The notes beneath the pieces are model-generated. The model had not been told where the DNA came from and made no database searches. It saw only the letters and a program-made list of their open reading frames with translations. Made by a program: the position numbers and the translations under genes. Below, one piece after another: positions 46,340 to 54,940 of a stretch of 64,000 nucleotides of DNA. Within the stretch, counting starts at the first letter, position 1; each line of letters starts with the position of its first letter. Origin of the DNA: Pelagomonas calceolata (Eukaryota; Sar; Pelagophyceae; Pelagomonadales; Pelagomonadaceae); contig CAKKNE010000003.1 in assembly GCA_918797485.1 (NCBI GenBank), positions 4,216,001 to 4,280,000 on the forward strand. Direction: 5' to 3'.

Positions 46340-47659
46340 ATGTCCGCGCTGGTCGAAACCCAGCGCGCGGCGGGCGACGACGCCGTCGCCGCCAGTGTTG
46401 GTAACCTTAACCTTGAGGACAACAATTTTCCCGACGCGCCGCTGTCCCCCGCCACGGACTACGATGATGAGAATGAAGAGCCCCTGAGCCCCTGCGGCTC
46501 CGACAACGGTTTATTGGCGTCCTCGGAGGGCGAGATAAGAATCGGTCCGAGTATCACCCGCCCGACGGCGGTAGAACCGACCTCCACGCCGCCGCCGCCT
46601 CCCGTGTTGACCGACCTCGACGCGCCGACGTGTGTCATCTGTTTGGAAGCTCTAGACGATTCTTCGGACAATCCAGGCGTCGCGGTGCCCTGCGCGTGCC
46701 AAAGGAACTTGGACCAACCGACGAGAGTTCATGAATCTTGCTTGCGGACCTGGGTCGGGGCCTGCGCTCAAAGGGCGGCTCGGAGAGGTTCTGACGATCA
46801 ACCGGCGAACGCCTTTGCCGCAAGGCGGGCCGCTGCGAGAAGAGCCCGGTCGCTCGAAAATCAAGCTGATGTTCAACAGAACAACGTCACGGCGGAGCCG
46901 TCGAGCCCGCCGAGTCCGCCGTCTTCTACCACCTGTCCTTTGTGTCGCGCGCCGCTCAGCGAAGCGTCCGTGTTAGGACTACTCCTGCCGGTGCGAGCGA
47001 GAACAGCTCTAGAGACGGATCCTGCACTCTTCTGCGCCACACCATTGGCGGAAGATGCTCCTCCATTAAGATGTGTCGTCAGTGTTCTAGACCGGAAGAG
47101 CGGCCGCGCGCGAGGTGCTCCGTTGCTAGCTCTGCGCGTCCAGGGCCACGGTGGGAGGGACGCTTTACTCGTCGCGCGAGCCTCGTCGCGAGCGTCTTCG
47201 GGCCGCATGGCCTCGAAGTACGAGGTGTTACAAGGCGACACGGTGCTAGCCACATTAACGAGGAACGTCCTGGGCACGCGCTGGACGGTCAAGAGCGGAG
47301 ATATTCGTACTCATGTGGACTACGCCGTCAATCGATTGGCCAACCGACCTAGAGCGATGCGCGTCAGACGCAATTCAATAAATCTGCGGAGCCGGGCGCC
47401 GGAGTACAACCCGCGCCTGCAGGGCTTCTGCCTCGATTTCTTCGGAAGGGCTCGATTAGCAAGTGTGCGCAACTTCCAACTGGTCGACGCGGACGAGCCC
47501 ACTGTTCCCAACGACCCGCACGCCGAGCAGAAGTGCAAGCTGCTCTTTGGCCGGTGGTCGGCGGACAGCTTCCACTTGGACGTGAAGCACCCGTTTAGTC
47601 CGGCCGAGGCCTTCGCGGTGGCCGTCAGCTCGTTCGCGACGAAGCTGGCTACTATCTAG
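46340..47659 (+). CDS. RING finger plus Tubby C-terminal domain fusion
   Basis: 439 residues from ATG 46340. RING-type Cys/His: CVICLEALDD, CAC, VHESCLRTWV, and CPLC after a ~60-residue insertion; the CxC and H-x-x-C-L-x-x-W spacing resembles RING-CH. From ~residue 285 it matches the tubby barrel: YEVLQGDTVLATLTRNVLG, RAPEYNPRLQGFCLDFFGRA, RLASVRNFQLVDADE, KCKLLFGRWSADSFHLDVKH, PFSPAEAFAVAVSSFATKLA. Tubby domains bind phosphoinositides. I know plant Tubby proteins with F-boxes, but not with RING, so a direct RING ligase tethered by a tubby domain seems unusual. Confidence 0.85.
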   Translation: MSALVETQRAAGDDAVAASVGNLNLEDNNFPDAPLSPATDYDDENEEPLSPCGSDNGLLASSEGEIRIGPSITRPTAVEPTSTPPPPPVLTDLDAPTCVICLEALDDSSDNPGVAVPCACQRNLDQPTRVHESCLRTWVGACAQRAARRGSDDQPANAFAARRAAARRARSLENQADVQQNNVTAEPSSPPSPPSSTTCPLCRAPLSEASVLGLLLPVRARTALETDPALFCATPLAEDAPPLRCVVSVLDRKSGRARGAPLLALRVQGHGGRDALLVARASSRASSGRMASKYEVLQGDTVLATLTRNVLGTRWTVKSGDIRTHVDYAVNRLANRPRAMRVRRNSINLRSRAPEYNPRLQGFCLDFFGRARLASVRNFQLVDADEPTVPNDPHAEQKCKLLFGRWSADSFHLDVKHPFSPAEAFAVAVSSFATKLATI

Positions 47660-47723
47660 TCGACCTCCCCCCCCTGTGTAAGCGTGATACCGTAATTATC
47701 GCGGCGACGGCGTGCTGGTTGAA

Positions 47724-47920
47724 GTCGATGTTACGGTGCTAGGACTAGTGGGCGGAGCCCCTGGGGGGGAGACACCGCGCGTCGCCGATTCATCGGCGGC
47801 GGGCGCGGGCCGCTTCTTTCATAACAGCGTACCTCCTTCTAAGCAGAACCGCCTCGGCAAACCCCCCCGAACAATGTGCAACGTTCGCCCGTTCAATCAA
47901 CTTGTCCCGCGACTTCCCGC
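47724..47920 (+). repeat. 197-bp dispersed repeat, copy 2
   Basis: Identical by eye to 25379-25575 over the full length, in the same orientation. It begins 64 bp after the RING-Tubby stop. Confidence 0.9.
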
Positions 47921-48047
47921 AGGCGACCTTGGACCGCGGCGACGCGTTCGGCACCGTACACTCCAACAAAGCCAGTAGACACTCGGCCCGACCCTTGACA
48001 ATCGCCACGCTTCACTCCCGGTAGATCCGTGCTGGTGGAGTACATCC

Positions 48048-48069
48048 CTAGCGGCCGGTAAGACACTAG
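48048..48069 (-). promoter_or_regulatory. CTAG box 10
   Basis: CCTAGCGGCCG then GTAAGACACTAGG. The nearest annotated start is far (49484), so it may serve an unseen transcript in this stretch, such as the hairpin RNA starting ~25 bp later. Confidence 0.6.
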
Positions 48070-48091
48070 GGATGCTGCAAGCAAGCGGGCT

Positions 48092-48210
48092 GCACATGAG
48101 GCCATGTGCTGCACACGCAAAAACACGGTTGGCGAGCGAAGCGGAGCAGCGAAGCTGCGCAGCGGAGCCGCCAGCCGTGTTTTTGCGTGTGCAGCACAGG
48201 CCTCATGTGC
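48092..48210. repeat. Long inverted repeat (hairpin), 36-bp arms
   Basis: Arms 48092-48128 and 48175-48210 are complementary except for one bulged A. The arm starts GCACATGAGGCC and continues TGTGCTGCACACGCAAAAAC. The 46-nt loop (GCGAAGC/GCGGAGC-like repeats) can pair partly as well, beginning TGGCG/CGCCA. Transcribed, it would form a stable ~119-nt hairpin. Confidence 0.9.
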
Positions 48211-48214
48211 AGCC

Positions 48215-48240
48215 GCACAGGCCACGGCGCTAGCGATTTG
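48215..48240 (+). repeat. 26-bp inverted repeat, left copy
   Basis: GCACAGGCCACGG then CGCTAGCGATTTG; its exact reverse complement is at 49353-49378. Confidence 0.85.
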
Positions 48241-49340
48241 GACGGATTTTGGAACGACTGCCTTCGAGGCCTTTCGACGGCCGCGAACTCTACGTTCGCG
48301 CGCCGCAACCGCGCGCAGCAGCTGCCAGACATCCGAGGGCACCGCGACGCCAAAAATTCTAGCTCTAAATGGCTTTAGACGCGCGCGGCGCGCGAAAGAC
48401 GCGTTCGCCGAGAATCGCCGAGATGCAATTTTTCACGCCCTTCCGTTTTTGCGAACTTTGAGGCCCACGGCATCGTTTCGCGTGAGTTCTGGGACGCAGC
48501 GAAACCTCTGACGCGACTTCAAAGGATTTTGTGAGCCGTGCCGGCCCGGCGCATCGAGTCGAGAACGAACGCGCGCAATCGCAAAAGTGCCGAACAGATG
48601 GATGCGCGCTACGCGCGCGGTCGCACAGCACTCGTGGAGCGTCGCGAGCGCTTCTATCGGCTCGGAAACCGCCTGTCGGGGCATTTAGCGCCTTTGTTTC
48701 CTAAAATTCAATTTCTTAAATATACTAAACGGGTTTCTCAGGGACTCTTTCTATGGGACCTACTGGCCACTCCCGGCCCCAGAAAGGAACAAACGCCGCC
48801 CTACAGCCCAACCCGACGCGCCCATAGGGGCCTCCCTAGCGGCCTAGAGCGGACGGGAGCCGGGTCGCGCATTCGCGGACGGCCACCCGACGACCGCACG
48901 AGCCGCGACGATCGATTCCGCCAGTTTGGCGGAGCACCACAGTTGCCATGATCACGTATAGCGAGCGATGCGACTCCATAGCGCGTCATAGCGATCAGTG
49001 GCTGGTTTTCATCCGCGCACTGCACTTGTGCGAAAACGCGTCTCGGCGCATGGGTGTGTGCGAGTCCTAAAGAGTGTTATAAGTCATGCTGGCGCAACGG
49101 ACGTGTTGTATGTATGGTCGGCAACTGTCCCGTGGCGCGAAATGAGTCCGCGCGGCGTTTACGGGCGGCCGTGACCGATCGTAGGCATCGCAGCGCTTTT
49201 GGCTAAAATCATGCGCGCGCGCGTTTTTTTCCGTGTGTGAAGCCTGCGCGCAGTCGTTCGAGGTCCAAGGACACCCCTCGTAGCCCCACGTGTGAAACGG
49301 AGCGATTTTTATTTCGCGCGCACACGGCGCACACGGAGGG

Positions 49341-49363
49341 CTAGTGTGTGCACAAATCGCTAG
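49341..49363 (+). promoter_or_regulatory. CTAG box 11 (divergent copy)
   Basis: GCTAGTGTGTGC then ACAAATCGCTAGC: ends and GTGT are kept, the middle is replaced. It overlaps the right 26-bp inverted repeat and lies 121 bp before the ABC transporter ATG. Confidence 0.4.
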
Positions 49364-49378
49364 CGCCGTGGCCTGTGC
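49353..49378 (-). repeat. 26-bp inverted repeat, right copy
   Basis: Reverse complement of 48215-48240. Together they bracket ~1.16 kb, which could be a non-autonomous DNA element, though no target duplication is evident. Confidence 0.8.
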
Positions 49379-49483
49379 GTGCGCAGAGCTGGCAACACCG
49401 TGCGCTCTTGCATTGCATGAAGCGATCGCTGGCAACGCAAACTCATCGCGAAAGCACCACTGCGGCCAACAAGCAGCGCAACG

Positions 49484-51412
49484 ATGCATGCATGCCTGGT
49501 TGCTCTCCTGACAGTGAGAGTGGCAGCAGCCTTGCAGCTGCCAGCGCTGCACAGACGGCATAGGTCACTGAAACATGCGTCGCAGCAACCTCCTTTGAGA
49601 CGCCAGCGGCACGTGCGCTATGCCGACGAGGCCGTCGCCCCCGCGCCGCGCGCCTCGAAGGCGCAATGGGCGCAACTGAGAGAGCTCGTAAGGAAGGACT
49701 GGCCGCTCCTCGGCGCCGCTTCTGTGGCACTCACAGGAGCAGCACTCGCAGACGTCGCCGTTCCCCACTACTCGTCGGGAGCGCTCACGGCCGTCGTCGC
49801 CAAGGACGCTGCTCGTGTGCGCGCGCAGCTCTGGGGGTTGTCGATAGCGAGCCTCGCGTCTGCCACTTTCACAGGTGTCAGAGGAGGCCTCTTCTGGCTC
49901 GCGGGCACGCGCGTCGTCACCCGTTTAAGGTTGGCGCTCTTCGGCGCCATGCTGCGCCAGGATATTGCCTTCTTCGACTCTACAAGTACGGGCGAGCTCG
50001 CGTCGCGGTTGTCTGGCGACGCGGCCAAGGTTTCGGATGTCGTGTCGTTCAATCTGAACATCATCGCGCGCCAGACGCTGCAAGCAATTGGGGGATGCGT
50101 CTACCTGGTGGCGCTCGATCCGCCGCTCGCCGCGCTTAGCTTGTGTGGCATGGCGCTCGCATCCTTCCTCACGGACGCCTACGGCCGACTCTCCCGGAAG
50201 TACTCCAGAGAGACGTCCGACCGCCTCGCGGCGACGGCGTCGACGGCGGACGAGGCCATGCGCAACGTGCGCGTCGCGCGGGCCTGCGGCGCGGAGCCGG
50301 CGCTGTACGGTGCATACGAGCGCCAAATTGCGCGGCTTGAGCAAGTTCAGGACCGCGCGGGCCTCGTCTACGGCCTCTCGCGCGTCGCGCTCGGCGGCTG
50401 CAAGGGGCTGGCGGCGGTGGCGACGATGGCACTCGGCGCGAAGCGGGTCGCCAGCGGCGCGCTCGCGCCGGACGCCATGGTGCGGTTCGCGTTCTACGCC
50501 GCGTTCGTCAACGGGGCCGCTTTTGATGTTGGCGACCAGCTCGCCCGGGTCGAGGACGCGCTCGGCGCCGGCGCGGCGGCCTTCGAGCTCGCGCGCCGCG
50601 AGCCCGTGTGGGACGGAAAAGCTCCGCCCTCGGCGCTCGACGCTCATGACGCGCCCGCGTCGCCGTCGGAAGGGCGCGTCGAGTTTGATGATATACGCTT
50701 TGCCTACCCGGCGCGCAACGAGTCCCAGGTGCTCCGCGGCGTCAGCGTGCGCGTGGACCCGGGCGAACGCGTCGCGCTCGTGGGCGCCTCGGGCTCCGGC
50801 AAGAGCACGCTCACGAAACTTCTGTTGCGGCAGTACGGCGCGACCTCCGGCCGCGTGCGCCTCGACGGCGTCGACGTGCGCGACATTCCCCAGGCGGACC
50901 TCGCCAGGAGGGTAGCGTCCGTCGAGCAGGACCCGGCGCTGTTCTCCGGCAGTATCAGAGACAACGTCCGCTTCGGTCTTACGAAAGACGATCCCCGCGC
51001 GGCCGACGAGAAGGTCGAACGCGCCTGCGCCGCGGCCGGCCTCGACGAGGTCGCCGCGCGCCTTCCCCAAGGTCTCGAGACGGCCGCGGGCGCCGCGGGT
51101 ACCTTGCTCAGCGGCGGCCAGCGGCAGCGTATTGCTATAGCGCGGGCCTTGTTGCGGGACCCATCAATAATTGTGCTCGACGAGCCGTCGTCAGCGCTCG
51201 ACGCGCGGAGCGAGGCGCTCGTCCAGCGGACGCTCGACCGCCTGGACTGTTCTTTACTGATCGTCGCGCACCGCCTCGCGACGATCAAGGCCTGCGACCG
51301 CATCTACGTGCTCGAGCGCGGTACTGTCGTCGAGGCGGGTACTCATTCTGAACTTGTCGAGAGCGGCGGCGTCTACGCGGGCATGGTGGCGCGCCAGAGC
51401 TTCGGGGACTAA
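49484..51412 (+). CDS. ABCB half-transporter, plastid-type leader
   Basis: 642 residues, intronless. The leader MHACLVALLTVRVAAALQLPALHRRHR has an ALQxP site then basic residues. An ABC type I exporter membrane domain covers ~70-370 (VALTGAALADVAVPHYSSGAL, RQDIAFFDSTSTGELASRLSGD, the coupling region). The nucleotide-binding domain has Walker A GASGSGKST, Q-loop VEQDP, signature LSGGQRQ, Walker B SIIVLDEPSSALD and H-loop IVAHR. All catalytic residues are intact. It is closest in style to TAP-like/ABCB26-type half transporters and probably a homodimer in a plastid membrane (inference). Confidence 0.92.
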   Translation: MHACLVALLTVRVAAALQLPALHRRHRSLKHASQQPPLRRQRHVRYADEAVAPAPRASKAQWAQLRELVRKDWPLLGAASVALTGAALADVAVPHYSSGALTAVVAKDAARVRAQLWGLSIASLASATFTGVRGGLFWLAGTRVVTRLRLALFGAMLRQDIAFFDSTSTGELASRLSGDAAKVSDVVSFNLNIIARQTLQAIGGCVYLVALDPPLAALSLCGMALASFLTDAYGRLSRKYSRETSDRLAATASTADEAMRNVRVARACGAEPALYGAYERQIARLEQVQDRAGLVYGLSRVALGGCKGLAAVATMALGAKRVASGALAPDAMVRFAFYAAFVNGAAFDVGDQLARVEDALGAGAAAFELARREPVWDGKAPPSALDAHDAPASPSEGRVEFDDIRFAYPARNESQVLRGVSVRVDPGERVALVGASGSGKSTLTKLLLRQYGATSGRVRLDGVDVRDIPQADLARRVASVEQDPALFSGSIRDNVRFGLTKDDPRAADEKVERACAAAGLDEVAARLPQGLETAAGAAGTLLSGGQRQRIAIARALLRDPSIIVLDEPSSALDARSEALVQRTLDRLDCSLLIVAHRLATIKACDRIYVLERGTVVEAGTHSELVESGGVYAGMVARQSFGD

Positions 51413-51425
51413 CTAGTGTGTGTTA

Positions 51426-53191
51426 TTAGTACCTACTGAACGTCGTTTTGAGATCTAAGTGGATCGCGTCGACGGAGACGGCCTCGCCGAACTCCCTTCG
51501 CAAGACTGACGCGACCTCCTCGACGCAGGCCACGGCCCGCAACTGGCCCAATAAGTCGCCATAAGCTAACGTGACGACGCGCCCACGATACGCCTGGATC
51601 TCGCGCCTCGACTCGTCGATGATCGCTCGCAGCTTCCAATCTTTGCGGATCAACGCTCTAACTTCCTCGTCGCGGCCGTCCAGGTCCCGCCCACCAGATT
51701 GACTCCGATTCTGTTGTAAAAACTCGTCGCACCGCTGCTTCTTGCGCAACGTCTTCCTCTCATTAATGTCGTCCACTCTTGAACGGGGAGCCTTCCGGAC
51801 CACTTCGCGGTTCCGCAGCTGCACCGGCTCCGGCTCCGCCACGAGAGAAGGCGTCGACGACCGCGCCCGCGCCACGTCCTCGTGGGACCAGCCCGCCGCG
51901 TACCTGCGAACGGCCCCTGATGGACACGAGTCGCGTCGATGGCGTGAAGGCGCCGCGATCGTACCGGCGAGAAGGCAGTATACCCATCATCATGGCCGCC
52001 CGATTCTCCGGCGTCGCCGAGAACGCCGGATGATCTAAGCTAGTGGCGTCGAAGATGCGCCGCGCCCAGGGCGCGTTGGCCCGGCCTCGCCGTTTCGTGG
52101 AATATGACACCAACCTCACCCGCGGCGGCGCTCCTTTTTCAACGGATTGCGAGTGGGCCCTCAGTTGACTCTTGCGCGCCTCCAGGTAGCACCGAGCCGC
52201 CCCTCTTCTATCCCCAGCTCGCAACCGCCGCTGCTGCAGTTTCAAGTAGTCCTCCGCGTCCAACAGAAGCTCGGCGTCCGGTTCCCGCCGCGGAACCTCC
52301 AATTCCCGCTCCTCGTCCTCTTCTTGGCACCTGCGTGTGACCGATTCGGTCGCGAGGCGACTCGCGCGCGGCGAGGAGCGAGGAACGTCGTCATGACGAT
52401 GGTGTGGCGGTCCCGACGGCGCGCGCAGACGCCGTCGACGCGAATCGACAGACGCTGAGTCCGCACGACGCGCAGAGCCAGTCGCCCTCGGGAACCTTCT
52501 CCAGTTCCACACACGACAAGTGGAAGGTCCGGCCACAACCGAGAGCCCGCATGGAAGCTCGCTCCTCCCCACACACCACATGATCTTCTTTGCGGATCGG
52601 CCCCTCCAAACAGCACCCGCACCGATCCTTCTCACACGTGCGACAGAAGAAGGGCTCGTCTTCCTCGGGCATCTTCGCCAGTCCCGCACACGCCGGGTGA
52701 ATCACCGCGGGGCAGCCGTCGCAGCAGGCCACGTCGCCGCCGTCGCCGCACACCAAGCAGAGCGCGTCCCACCCATCAACCTTCCAGGGCTCGAGATCTA
52801 AATCTGGGGTGAGGCCCTCCTTCGGCGGCGTGGGGAGCGGGACGACGGGTCGCTTCGGCGGGCTCGCGATGAGTTTCTCGGAGGTCTCGCCGTTCAGCTT
52901 GAGTCTCACTCCAAAACTTTCTCGTCGCGTCACTTCGCTTCGACGTGGCGTCGGCGGCTTCCGCGCGAGGCCCGTGTCCTCCTCGGACCGCCTTCTCTTC
53001 TTCGAGCGGCGGCGGCCTCGAGCTTCGTCGTCGTATTGGCGCTGCAGGCGTCGCGCGAGCGCCTCGTCGTCGTCCTCGTCGTCGCTCCCTTGCTGTCGGC
53101 GGCGGCGCCGCGCCGCGCGCTCGTCGCGCCGTTGCCGCCGCTGCTGGGCCTTGTCCTCGGCGACCTTCGTGCGGCGCGGGCGCGTGCGCAT
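51426..53191 (-). CDS. Double PHD-finger nuclear protein
   Basis: Exons 53191-52467, 52330-51965 and 51903-51426, 522 residues. The N-terminus is basic and coiled (RRTKVAEDKAQQRRQRRDER) with an acidic DDEDDDEALARRL segment. PHD 1 at ~150-200: CLVCGDGGDVACCDGC ... HPACAGL ... FFCRTC. PHD 2: CGCCLEGPI ... CGRTFHLSCVELEKVPEGDWLCASC. Both keep C4HC3 ligands. Exon 2 is helical (LKLQQRRLRAGDRRGAARCYLEARKS). Exon 3 has coiled and TPR-like helices, ending HLDLKTTFSRY. PHD fingers read histone H3 tails; probably a chromatin regulator. ATG 53191 preferred over 53311. Confidence 0.82.
51904..51964 (-). mobile_element. Introner family B, 61 bp (PHD gene intron 2)
   Basis: On the minus strand GTACGATCGCGG, then CTTCACGCCATCGACGCGAC, TCGTGTCCATCAGG ... 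TTCGCAG. The next exon starts GTACGCGG, so donor and exon share GTACG, a probable 5-8 bp target duplication. Phase 2. Confidence 0.85.
52331..52466 (-). mobile_element. Introner family C, 136 bp (PHD gene intron 1)
   Basis: On the minus strand GTGCGGACTCAGCGTCTG ... ACACGCAG. The next exon starts GTGCCAAG; GTGC is shared. Removal completes the last PHD Cys pair (LCASC) and leads into QEEDEERELE. Phase 2. Confidence 0.85.
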
Positions 53192-53535
53192 GTTTTGGCT
53201 CTTTGAATGTGCAGGCTGCGCGCCGCGCGCGGCGCGCAGGCGTCGAGAGCGGTTCGGGCAGGCGTCGAAACGAGCGCTGGCAAATTGCCAGGCGTGTTCC
53301 AAAGCGTCCACAAAAGCTAAAAAGCCAAAGGGTGCCGTGCTTTCTAGTGTCTTACTCGCCGCTAGCGACGCCGCGCTCGAGCGCTCTGGGAATCAAAGCT
53401 CTCGCATCCTGCCGCAGTTCTCGAGATAGAGAGGGCGCTGCAGCACAGGAGATTCCTTGGCACGTTTCTGCAGCCCCTGGAAGTGGTCGGTGCAGCGCTG
53501 ATTACGGACAAGGCGAGGCAGAGATCGGCTCACCT
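53192..53535. other. Divergent intergenic region
   Basis: Upstream of the PHD and FN3 genes; contains CTAG box 12 about midway. Nothing else noted. Confidence 0.5.
53344..53365 (+). promoter_or_regulatory. CTAG box 12
   Basis: TCTAGTGTCTTAC then TCGCCGCTAGC, 153 bp from the PHD ATG and 171 bp from the FN3 ATG, i.e. central in a divergent promoter. Confidence 0.65.
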
Positions 53536-54687
53536 ATGGCGCAGCAGCCCGCGGCGCCGACGCTGAGTGCCACAGACAAGCCCCAGGAGGTGCGCATCGA
53601 CTTCGCCGTGCCGACCAACGGTGAAACGCACGCGGCCATCCACCTGCACGAGGCTGGCGGCGCAACGCGCATGTACGATGCGGCGTCGAAGACAGTCCTC
53701 CCCGCCGGTGAAAAAGGACGGGCGGTCACTTTGAAAGAGCCGGAGGAAAGCGGGACGCCGGCGCGCAAGAGCCTCATCGCCACGGGCCTGGGAGGTGGGA
53801 CCTTCGAGGCGACGGTGGCCTTTCGCCGAGCCGACGATTTCGACTGGGGCCCAACGTCGCCCCGCAGCGCGCCGCTCGTGCGCGCGGTGCCTGTGGCTTG
53901 TGGCGCGCCGCTGCTCGAGCCAGTCTCCAGCACAGAAATGAGGGTCCATTTTGCGGTTCCGCAGGGCTGCGCTTCTGGCGACGTTTGCTTTTACGAAGAT
54001 CGAGCGTCCGTGGGGCGACGTGTCGCTTGTGATACGTGTACTCTGATGAGAAAGGGTGACGTTACTGGAAATACGTTCGCCATGACGGGCGGCAAAACTA
54101 TTGTCGTCAAACGCCTGTCAAGTCAGATATCTTACACGGTGAAGGTAAATGGGCACAATGGCATCGGCTGGGGTCCATGGTCGCCACCGAGCAAGCCGAT
54201 GAAGCTCCGAGACTTCTTGCCGCCGGTGCCGTCTGCGCCGGTCGTGGACCAAATCTCCTCTGACTCGGCGCGCGTGTTCTGCGCGGTGCTGCCAACCTGT
54301 ACTCATGCAACCGTCACTTTCGTAGCGGTGGACACTGGAATTGAGCTGGCAGTCGACCACGGAAGCGGCAACAAACTCGTTCCTTTAGGAACTGCTGGTG
54401 CGACGGCGTCACCACGTGCTGCTTGCTATAAAGGCTTCGTCGTGTCCGGCCTGTCGGCCGACACGGAGTACGCGGTGGCTTACAGTCAATATGGTGGCTT
54501 CGGCTGGTCTCCCTCCTACTCGCCACGCACCAAGATCCGCACGCTCTCCTCCGACGTCATTATCACGGGCACGAAGACGCGGGAGGAGCGCGACGAGGAA
54601 CTCAAGCGCCACGCCGTCGACGTCGACGCGGACGACGACGCGTCGCCCGAGAAGCCAGCCAAGCGCGGCAAGCTCGAGAAGAACTAG
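53536..54687 (+). CDS. Three fibronectin type III-like domains, intracellular
   Basis: 383 residues from ATG 53536. Three ~110-residue beta repeats start APTLSATDKPQEVRIDFAVP, GAPLLEPVSSTEMRVHFAVP and APVVDQISSDSARVFCAVLP, and end with (I/F)GWGPWSPPSKP or FGWSPSYSPRTK, the W-x-P strand of FN3. No signal peptide. The tail is charged (RDEELKRHAVDVDADDDA then KPAKRGKLEKN), which may be a nuclear signal. Function unknown; domain count and repeats are clear. Confidence 0.75.
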   Translation: MAQQPAAPTLSATDKPQEVRIDFAVPTNGETHAAIHLHEAGGATRMYDAASKTVLPAGEKGRAVTLKEPEESGTPARKSLIATGLGGGTFEATVAFRRADDFDWGPTSPRSAPLVRAVPVACGAPLLEPVSSTEMRVHFAVPQGCASGDVCFYEDRASVGRRVACDTCTLMRKGDVTGNTFAMTGGKTIVVKRLSSQISYTVKVNGHNGIGWGPWSPPSKPMKLRDFLPPVPSAPVVDQISSDSARVFCAVLPTCTHATVTFVAVDTGIELAVDHGSGNKLVPLGTAGATASPRAACYKGFVVSGLSADTEYAVAYSQYGGFGWSPSYSPRTKIRTLSSDVIITGTKTREERDEELKRHAVDVDADDDASPEKPAKRGKLEKN

Positions 54688-54719
54688 ATGTGTATAAGTG
54701 AACTACAAGTAAAAAGTTG

Positions 54720-54741
54720 CTAGCGGCATGTAACACACTAG
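54720..54741 (-). promoter_or_regulatory. CTAG box 13
   Basis: GCTAGCGGCAT then GTAACACACTAGC, one change (G to C) in the conserved half. 200 bp before the ATG at 54941 and 33 bp after the FN3 gene stop. Confidence 0.65.
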
Positions 54742-54940
54742 CAAGCTTGGCAAACCCGGCGGGCAGCGCTGTGCCAGCGCCCGACCTCTTCGGGCCCGCC
54801 ACGCGACGAAGCGACGCCTGCGACCGCCGACCGCCTCGCGACGCGCGGGCTGCCCGCCCCACAAACTGCCCACCTTGTGAATTGTGAAGGGCTGCCGGCC
54901 CGCGAACCCACGGCCCGCGGACAACGGAGCGCACGCGACC

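Larger units (their letters stand above)
47660..49483. other. 1.8-kb gene-free stretch
   Basis: The longest stretch here without a supported gene. It contains 197-bp repeat copy 2, CTAG boxes 10 and 11, a strong hairpin, and a 26-bp inverted repeat pair about 1.1 kb apart. Frames of 70-160 codons exist, but none has domain-like sequence. It is locally less GC-rich around 48690-48740. Confidence 0.6.

Noticed and set aside
48660-49060. Possible genes in the 1.8-kb gap
   Set aside because: Open frames of 70-160 codons have no initiation context, domain, signal peptide or biased codon pattern that would separate them from chance.
49925-51070. 381-codon minus frame
   Set aside because: Fully antisense to an intact ABC transporter with all motifs present.
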